Below, piece by piece: positions 1 to 6,480 of a stretch of DNA of 32,683 bases. Positions within the stretch are counted from its first letter, which is position 1. Each line of letters starts with the position of its first letter. The notes beneath the pieces are model-generated. The model was not told where the DNA came from and did not search any database. It worked only from the letters and a program-made list of their open reading frames with translations. Made by a program: the position numbers and the translations under genes. The DNA comes from Parcubacteria group bacterium (GTDB taxonomy: Bacteria > Patescibacteriota > Minisyncoccia > Phycocordibacterales > JACNGX01): positions 1 to 32,683 of the forward strand of contig JACNGX010000031.1 of NCBI GenBank assembly GCA_014383885.1, given 5' to 3'.

Positions 1-17
1 GCCGACAAGTTCTATTC

Positions 18-94
18 TGGTGGGTGCACCAGGACTTGAACCTGGAACCGCCAAGGTATAAGCTTGGTGCTCTAACCACTTGAGCTATGCACCC
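18..94 (-). tRNA. tRNA-Ile(UAU), 3' CCA encoded
   Basis: Reverse strand GGGTGCA-TA-GCTC...GAGC-A-CCAAG CTTATAC CTTGG...CCAGG TTCAAGT CCTGG TGCACCC-A-CCA gives a full cloverleaf; loop CTTATAC has anticodon TAT. Confidence 0.9.
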
Positions 95-120
95 ACATAT
101 GTTTTCATCCTCTCTTGAAA

Positions 121-159
121 TTAAAAGCTCTGTGCTCTAACCGATTGAGCTATATGCCC
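121..159 (-). pseudogene. tRNA-Lys(UUU)-like 5' half, ends at the anticodon loop
   Basis: Reverse strand GGGCATA TA GCTC AATCGGTTA GAGC A CAGAG CTTTTAA, then no matching 3' anticodon stem, T arm or acceptor strand. Confidence 0.7.
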
Positions 160-201
160 ATAAGGGGTATTCAGTATCGTACTATAAAACATCCTTTTTT
201 T

Positions 202-2376
202 CTACTCCAAATGCGGGGCGTCCATGGTGTCTACCGCTTTCTTGATTTCAGGGTGATTGGTGAGATGAGGGTCTTTCTCAAGAAGCAGAGTGGCTTCTTT
301 GCGCGCTGCTTCCACAAGCGGGAGGTTTTTTATGGCTTCCATGCCGATATCGGAAATGCCCCATTGTTTGTCACCGGAGAGCTCGCCCGCGCCGCGGAGA
401 GAAAGGTCCATTTCCGCGAGTGCAAATCCGTCGCGCGCTGAAACGAGTGCGTTGAGTCGATCAAGAGATTGAGATGCATTGGTGTCGGTAAAAAGATAAC
501 AATACGCTTGGTGAGAGCTTCTTTGCACGCGACCGCGAAGCTGGTGAAGCTGGGCTAAGCCAAAGCGCTCCGCGCCCTCAATCACGATGAGCGTGGCATT
601 TGGGACATTCACACCCACTTCCACCACCGATGTCGCCACCAAGATATCTATTTCACCTGATGAGAAGCGTGCCATCACGGAGTCTTTTTCTTTCGGTTTC
701 ATTTTACCATGGAGGATATCAATGGTGTGGTCAGGGAAGATGTTGTGGGAAAGACGCGCGGCCTCGGCTTTCACTGATTTTGTATTAAGTGCCAAGCGTT
801 TGTCTGGATCAGGTTCATCAATCCGCGGACAAATCACATATGCTTGTCTGCCGGCGGCGAGCTCTGTTTTTATATGATCATATACCTTCTCGCGCATGTC
901 GGGTGTAATGATTGAGGTGTGTACACTCTTGCGTCCGGCGGGAAGCTCATCTAAAAGAGTGAGGTCTAAATCACCGTAGATAGTGAGGGCGAGTGTACGA
1001 GGAATGGGAGTTGCCGTCATGGAAAGAAGATGTGGTGCACGATTGTCGCCGTCGCGATGGACAAGTTTCTCACGTTGAGCGGTGCCAAAGCGATGTTGTT
1101 CATCAATAATAGCGTATCCGAAATGCTTGAATGACACACTTTTTTGAATCAGCGCGTGGGTGCCGAAGAGAATGGCGATTTCGCCATTTGCCACCCATTT
1201 CAAAAGCTGCGCACGAGAAATATTAGTTGCTTCCTCTGGATTGCTCTTGGAAGGAAAAACCTTGCAACCACTGCCGGTAATGAGGCCGATACGAATGGGA
1301 AGGTGTTTGAAATATGTTTGAAATGAGGTGAAGTGTTGCGACGCTAAAATCTCAGTCGGTGCCATGTAGGCGACCTGGAACGTTCCGAAATCTTGCCCCT
1401 CGGGGCTGGTGATGACAACGGCGTAGGCTGTGGCTGCCGCGACAACTGTTTTCCCTGAACCGACATCACCTTCAAGGAGCCGGGTCATTGGCTCGTCTTT
1501 TCCCATGTCTTCTATGATTGCCACGATGGCGTGTTCTTGCGCGGTGGTGAGAGGGAAGGGGAATGTGTCGGTAAATGCCACGATAGTGTTTTCATCTGGC
1601 GCGATGCTATATGCACCGAGCGAGTGATACATGGCGCGCGCTTGCGCGCGCGCCACCTGAATCATAAAAATTTCCTCAAACGCAAAACGCTTGCGCGCCG
1701 CGCGCGCATCGGCTTCTTTCTCCGGTGTGTGAATCCACACCAAGGCGGTTGCAAGAGAGGGAAGATTGTAGCGTTTAAGTACGTCGGTAGGAATGGGATC
1801 GGCAAGAAGCTCGTGAGCGCCAAGTGAAAAAAGTTTTTTTACCGCATGCATAATGAAGCGCGACGTAATGCCTTTGGTCTCTGGATACACTGGTGCAGCA
1901 AATGCCTGTATGTCCTCACCTTCGGAAAAAAGCGAATCACCCACATCAATTGGCAGCGCTTTCGTTTTCTCAAATTCGGGATTTCCGAGATAGAGTACGC
2001 CACTCTTCTTTTCCTGCACTTTGCCGGCAAGCTTCACCGACGTGCCGACGGTAAGCACGCTTGCTGCAAACGCTTGATGAAACCATGTGGCGGTGATTTT
2101 TCCACTGCCGTCGTCCACGACGATTTCCCCGACAGGGACATTTGTCTTGAATGTCTTTTTTGTTTTTGCCGAAACGACAGTGCCGTAAATAATTACTTCA
2201 TCACCCTTCTGTAAGTCCACGATACGCTTCATATTTGCGATATGATGATAGCGGGCAGGGAAGTGGTATAAGAGATCAGCGACCGTATCAATACCAAGTC
2301 GCACGAGTGCTGTTTTGTGCGACCCTTGCAGACGAACATGCGCGCCGAGAGAGTTCGAAGGAGAAATATCTGACAT
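202..2376 (-). CDS. recG: ATP-dependent DNA helicase RecG
   Basis: Motifs LLEGDVGSGKT, DEQHRFGTAQREKL, SMTATPIPRTLAL, QLRGRVQRSSHQAYC; start chosen at MSDISPSNSLG. Confidence 0.95.
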   Translation of the reverse strand: MSDISPSNSLGAHVRLQGSHKTALVRLGIDTVADLLYHFPARYHHIANMKRIVDLQKGDEVIIYGTVVSAKTKKTFKTNVPVGEIVVDDGSGKITATWFHQAFAASVLTVGTSVKLAGKVQEKKSGVLYLGNPEFEKTKALPIDVGDSLFSEGEDIQAFAAPVYPETKGITSRFIMHAVKKLFSLGAHELLADPIPTDVLKRYNLPSLATALVWIHTPEKEADARAARKRFAFEEIFMIQVARAQARAMYHSLGAYSIAPDENTIVAFTDTFPFPLTTAQEHAIVAIIEDMGKDEPMTRLLEGDVGSGKTVVAAATAYAVVITSPEGQDFGTFQVAYMAPTEILASQHFTSFQTYFKHLPIRIGLITGSGCKVFPSKSNPEEATNISRAQLLKWVANGEIAILFGTHALIQKSVSFKHFGYAIIDEQHRFGTAQREKLVHRDGDNRAPHLLSMTATPIPRTLALTIYGDLDLTLLDELPAGRKSVHTSIITPDMREKVYDHIKTELAAGRQAYVICPRIDEPDPDKRLALNTKSVKAEAARLSHNIFPDHTIDILHGKMKPKEKDSVMARFSSGEIDILVATSVVEVGVNVPNATLIVIEGAERFGLAQLHQLRGRVQRSSHQAYCYLFTDTNASQSLDRLNALVSARDGFALAEMDLSLRGAGELSGDKQWGISDIGMEAIKNLPLVEAARKEATLLLEKDPHLTNHPEIKKAVDTMDAPHLE

Positions 2377-2491
2377 GAGCATATTGTAGCACGAAATCCG
2401 CACCTTCTTTTCTTGCGCGACACTTCAATATATGATACTTTTTTCTGGTTGTTGTACTTTATATATTTTTGAACCTCTGATTTTTTATGAA

Positions 2492-2803
2492 ATGGAAGAA
2501 ACACTTATTACTCAGACAAAACGTCTGAGAGCAAGTTTTTTAACTTGCATGAGGATTGCCCCTACCCCCATCAAAGGGGAAGACTATCTTGTCGATTTCA
2601 GGCGGCTATGCGACGTTCCTCTTGTCGTATGTGTCGATAAAAAATCTGTCTCCATTTCCAACGACAGTGGTATTGAAATAGGATACTACTTGCCGACTAA
2701 TGAAGACAGGGAGTTTTTTACGGGATTAAAAAATCCGGTAATCCATGAACATACGGGAAGTGATGGAAAGTCGATTTTCATCCTCGAAGAAGGGAAGAGG
2801 TAG
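2492..2803 (+). CDS. hypothetical small protein
   Basis: ORF with internal ATG (MEETLITQTKRL...) followed by a terminator-like hairpin. Confidence 0.5.
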   Translation: MEETLITQTKRLRASFLTCMRIAPTPIKGEDYLVDFRRLCDVPLVVCVDKKSVSISNDSGIEIGYYLPTNEDREFFTGLKNPVIHEHTGSDGKSIFILEEGKR

Positions 2804-2820
2804 GTCAGAGAGTGTGTAAG

Positions 2821-2845
2821 GGTCCCTCGGGACCCGTTTTTTTAT
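2821..2845 (+). terminator. rho-independent terminator
   Basis: GGGTCCCtcGGGACCC followed by GTTTTTTTATT. Confidence 0.75.
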
Positions 2846-2946
2846 TGAGAAAATATGCTATACTCTGAAAACACATGTGTGTATATAAAGTTAATTAATT
2901 AATAAAATATATAATTCTTTTGTGGAACACGATGTTTTACGGCTAA

Positions 2947-2998
2947 ACCGAGCACCACTTTTATTTTGAATGTATTCAAAATAAAAGTGGTGCTCGGT
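2947..2998. repeat. perfect 25-bp inverted repeat with 2-nt spacer
   Basis: ACCGAGCACCACTTTTATTTTGAAT-gt-ATTCAAAATAAAAGTGGTGCTCGGT. Confidence 0.95.
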
Positions 2999-3004
2999 CG
3001 CCCG

Positions 3005-3027
3005 AACATTTTGAAGGGCAAAATGTT
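3005..3027. repeat. short inverted repeat just upstream of tRNA-Ser
   Basis: AACATTTTG-aaggg-CAAAATGTT. Confidence 0.7.
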
Positions 3028-3031
3028 TTAG

Positions 3032-3118
3032 GGAGAGTTGCCAGAGCGGTCGAATGGGGCACCCTGCTAAGGTGTTAGGCGAGCAATCGCCTCGAGGGTT
3101 CGAATCCCTCACTCTCCG
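3032..3118 (+). tRNA. tRNA-Ser(GCU)
   Basis: GGAGAGT...ACC CTGCTAA GGT...long variable arm...GAGGG TTCGAAT CCCTC ACTCTCC G; anticodon GCT. Confidence 0.92.
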
Positions 3119-3341
3119 CCCGTACAAAAATCAGCATCCTTTGGGATGCGATTTTTTGTTGGGCGGAGAGGAGGAAGCCGACTGCTCGGCTTCCGTGAGG
3201 GATTCGAAAAGGTTCTCCCATATTTTTGAGGAGCTTTGCTCCGAAAAAATGGGAAACCTGCACTGCTCCCGTAGGGAGAGAATCCCTCCGCACAAATAAT
3301 GAGCCGGACGGGAAACCGTCCGGCGATTATATTTGTGCAGG
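3116..3341 (+). repeat. repeat B, left copy (direct repeat with 10195..10418)
   Basis: Near-identical sequence CCGCCCGTACAAAAATCAGCATC...ATTATATTTGTGCAGG at both sites; several internal hairpins. Confidence 0.92.
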
Positions 3342-3604
3342 TGTTTTCTGGACGAAGTTCGAACATTGTATGAACAAAATCCACAGGATTTTGATTAACT
3401 TCGCACGCGCGGAGCGCGTGGTGGCTTTGAACCAAATCGTACGCTCGGATTTTGTGGCAATGCTGACAATCCGCGCCTCGCGCTCCTTCCAGTCGCGAAC
3501 CAAAACCAAAAATTTCCTTACCTTTCCTTTTAAAACGGCGGGGGGGTGCAGGGGGGAGCCGCAAAAAATTGAAAGGAAATTTTATGGTTTTGTTTTCGTC
3601 GCTT
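3340..3604 (+). repeat. repeat A, left copy (265-bp inverted repeat with 9932..10196)
   Basis: GGTGTTTTCTGGACGAAGTTCG...GTTTTGTTTTCGTCGCTT equals the reverse complement of 9932..10196 by eye. Confidence 0.95.
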
Positions 3605-3627
3605 ACAATTTGTTTGTGAAAATTCAA

Positions 3628-3675
3628 GATAACTGTTATCATTATATTGAAAGTGTAACACATCAGTATAATACT
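3628..3675 (+). promoter_or_regulatory. candidate control region of the RM operon
   Basis: Palindromes GATAACTGTTATC, GTGTAACAC, AGTATAATACT; the last contains TATAAT, 20 nt before the XRE gene start. Confidence 0.5.
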
Positions 3676-3692
3676 ATCAAATTATTGAAACC

Positions 3693-3899
3693 ATGGCAAA
3701 AGAAATAGAAATCGGCAAAAATATAAAAAAGTACCGCAACAAACTGGGTTTGTCGCAAGAAGACTTTGCAAAAAAGTCTGATGTGAAATATACGACACTG
3801 ACGAAAATTGAAAGCGGAGTGATAAAAAAACCATCCGTTATGGTTATGGCACAAATTGCCAAAACACTTGGCGTTTCGATTGAGGATTTAATAAAATAA
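3693..3899 (+). CDS. XRE/HTH_3 family regulator, possible controller (C) protein
   Basis: 68 aa: GKNIKKYRNKLGLSQEDFAKKSDVKYTTLTKIESGVIKKPSVMVMAQIAKTLGVSIEDL. Confidence 0.9.
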   Translation: MAKEIEIGKNIKKYRNKLGLSQEDFAKKSDVKYTTLTKIESGVIKKPSVMVMAQIAKTLGVSIEDLIK

Positions 3900-3901
3900 T
3901 T

Positions 3902-4858
3902 ATGACTACACAACAAACAATTACAAAACTAGCAGACGATTTGAACATCAACCGAATTTACGCTCGACATGTTTTTCATATTGCGGACAAAGAACAATTG
4001 TTTGAAGATGCTTCTCGCATTGTGAGCGAAAAACCAAAGCCATTTGTAAAATGGGTTGGTGGAAAAAGACAACTCCTCAAGCAATTTCGCGAAATGGGAT
4101 TGTACCCACCCGACGATTTTAATCCTCTTACTAACACATACTTCGAGCCATTTGTCGGTGGAGGTGCTGTCTTTTTTGACCTACTCCCCAAGAAAGCTGA
4201 GCTTTCTGATCTCAATAACGAACTCACCACGACATACAATGTTATAAAAACTGATGTTGACTCACTGATTAAATCACTCAAAAAGCACAAGTACGAAAAA
4301 GAGTATTATCTTAAAATACGAGCAAAAAATCCAAAAAAATTATCAGATGTTGAAGTTGCTTCACGTTTTATTTTCCTAAACCGCACAGGATTCAACGGCA
4401 TGTATCGTGTTAATAGCAAAGGAGGTTTCAATGTACCGTTCGGGAAATATACAAATCCGATAATCTGCGATGAGGAAAACTTACGCAAAGTATCTAAAGT
4501 ATTACAAAAAGTCACAGTAAAAGAACAAGACTACAAAGCAGTCCTAAAAAAAGCAAAAAAGGGCGATTTTGTATATTTTGATCCACCATACTATCCAGTA
4601 AGCAGGACTGCTTCTTTTACTTCATACACAGCAGACTCGTTTCTAGAAAAAGAACAAACAGAGCTAAGGGACACATTTGTGGAACTTCACAAGCGAGGTT
4701 GTTTTGTAATGCTCTCAAATTCAGACACTCCTTTTATCAATGAACTCTATTCAGGTATTAAAGGTGTGAAAGTATCGAAAGTATCTGCTGGACGCTCGAT
4801 AAACTCAAACGCTGCAAAACGTGGAAAGATTAACGAAGTATTAGTAACTAATTATTGA
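3902..4858 (+). CDS. D12-class N6-adenine DNA methyltransferase (Dam/DpnM type)
   Basis: FVKWVGGKRQLL, YFEPFVGGGAVFF, FIFLNRTGFNGMYRVNSKGGFNVPFG, DFVYFDPPYYPVS. Confidence 0.95.
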   Translation: MTTQQTITKLADDLNINRIYARHVFHIADKEQLFEDASRIVSEKPKPFVKWVGGKRQLLKQFREMGLYPPDDFNPLTNTYFEPFVGGGAVFFDLLPKKAELSDLNNELTTTYNVIKTDVDSLIKSLKKHKYEKEYYLKIRAKNPKKLSDVEVASRFIFLNRTGFNGMYRVNSKGGFNVPFGKYTNPIICDEENLRKVSKVLQKVTVKEQDYKAVLKKAKKGDFVYFDPPYYPVSRTASFTSYTADSFLEKEQTELRDTFVELHKRGCFVMLSNSDTPFINELYSGIKGVKVSKVSAGRSINSNAAKRGKINEVLVTNY

Positions 4859-5724
4859 ATGATATGAATAAAACATTTACCGAATTGGCGGACAGTTTCA
4901 AAAGTTCCATAAAAACATGGGATTACTTTGTGAACTGGGATAAGGTATCAACAAATGCTGCCAATCTTGAAATTTCCCTCAACAAACTCAACTACCTGCT
5001 CGGAAAAGAGAACTTGAAAGACGAGTTTGCAAAACTTTATGAATCAAATCCCGACATTGTAAAAGCGTTGCCTGTTTTACTTGCGGTGCGCGAAAATAAA
5101 TTGGAGGTTTTTGATAAAGTGACAAAAGATTCGGAGTTTTTTGATTTCGCCAATAGTGAAGATGGTGCAGAAAAGTATTTTGAGTTTCTTGAAAAATCTG
5201 GGCTTGCTCGTTTGTTCCAAAAAGACGGTATCAAAAACCTTGTTGATTATGCAATGGGTGTTGAAGTTGGCTTGGACAGTAACGGTCGCAAAAATCGTGG
5301 TGGCACGCTTATGGAAGAAATTGTTGAATCGTGCATCAAAGACTTTTCGGAGAGGCTTGGTTTTGAGTATCTTGCACAGGCACGAGCAACTGAGATAAAA
5401 GCAAAATGGGGTTACGAAATAAAGGTTGATAAATCAGAACGAAGTTTTGATTTCGCCGTTTACAATCCTCAAACTAAAAATCTCAAATTGTTTGAAACAA
5501 ACTTCTACAATGGTGGTGGCTCAAAACTGAAAGCGGTTTGTGGCGAATTCCGCAGTTTGTATGACGAACTAACAGAGCAAGATATTGATTTTGTTTGGAT
5601 CACTGACGGACTCGGCTGGGAGACAACAAAACGACCACTTGAAGAAACTTTTAATCACAATAACGGGCAAGTATTTAACCTCAACATGCTCGAGGACGGT
5701 GTTTTGGAGGAATTAACATGGTAA
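4855..5724 (+). CDS. DpnII/MboI-type restriction endonuclease (predicted GATC)
   Basis: GGTLMEEIVESCIKDF...KSERSFDFAVYNPQTKNLKLFETNFYNGGGSKLKAVCGEFRSLYDEL...FVWITDGLGWETTKRPLEETF; directly after a Dam-type methylase. TTG start at 4855 or ATG at 4864. Confidence 0.88.
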   Translation: MNDMNKTFTELADSFKSSIKTWDYFVNWDKVSTNAANLEISLNKLNYLLGKENLKDEFAKLYESNPDIVKALPVLLAVRENKLEVFDKVTKDSEFFDFANSEDGAEKYFEFLEKSGLARLFQKDGIKNLVDYAMGVEVGLDSNGRKNRGGTLMEEIVESCIKDFSERLGFEYLAQARATEIKAKWGYEIKVDKSERSFDFAVYNPQTKNLKLFETNFYNGGGSKLKAVCGEFRSLYDELTEQDIDFVWITDGLGWETTKRPLEETFNHNNGQVFNLNMLEDGVLEELTW

Positions 5725-5730
5725 AAAATA

Positions 5731-6480
5731 ATGACAAAGGAATTAAAACTACATCCCGATGAATTTGATCTAGAATGCACGACAGTGTGGGCTTTTCCTC
5801 GACGCGGAAATTGGGCAACGCATAAATCAGATTGGCGTGGCAACTGGTCGCCAGAAGTTGCACGCAATCTTATGCTTCGCTACTCAAAAGAGGGCGATGT
5901 TTTACTTGATCCAATGATTGGTGGCGGCACAACGGCAATCGAAGCAAAAATACTCAATCGCAATATCATTTGTTCGGATATAAACGATGTGGCACTCAAA
6001 CGCACGCGAGAGAGTCTGAAATTTGATACAGATAACAAAGCATGGCAAAAAGTTGTGAAACGCGATGCGCGTAACCTCGGCAAAGCTGAGAATGAAAGTA
6101 TTGACTTCATTCTCACGCACCCGCCCTACGCCGATATTATCAAATATAGCGAGGGAGAAATTGACGAAGATCTTTCAAATATTCACGAGCTAGACGAGTT
6201 TGCAGATGAAATGGAGAAAGTAGCAAAAGAATTGTATCGAGTCCTGAAACCTGGAAAATTTTGTGCAATTTTGATTGGCGACACGCGCCGCAAGAAAATG
6301 TATCAACCACTTGCGTATAAAGTGATGGATCGTTTTTTGAATGCGGGTTTTGAACTTAAAGAAGACATAATCAAACGACAATACAATTGCAAAGCTACAG
6401 GATTTTGGGTCAACAAATCAAAAGAGAGCAATTTCTTGCTCATTATGCACGAGCATTTGTTTGTGTTTCAAAAAATATGA
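5731..6480 (+). CDS. second DNA methyltransferase, N4/N6-type
   Basis: TVWAFPRRGNWATHKSDWRGNWSPEVARNLMLRYSKEGDVLLDPMIGGGTTAIEAK and FILTHPPYADIIKYS. Confidence 0.85.
   Translation: MTKELKLHPDEFDLECTTVWAFPRRGNWATHKSDWRGNWSPEVARNLMLRYSKEGDVLLDPMIGGGTTAIEAKILNRNIICSDINDVALKRTRESLKFDTDNKAWQKVVKRDARNLGKAENESIDFILTHPPYADIIKYSEGEIDEDLSNIHELDEFADEMEKVAKELYRVLKPGKFCAILIGDTRRKKMYQPLAYKVMDRFLNAGFELKEDIIKRQYNCKATGFWVNKSKESNFLLIMHEHLFVFQKI

Noticed and set aside
3226-3708. 160-aa ORF as a genuine protein
   Set aside because: Lies mostly in repeat A and part of repeat B, starts in hairpin-rich DNA and ends inside the XRE gene leader; kept only as a question.
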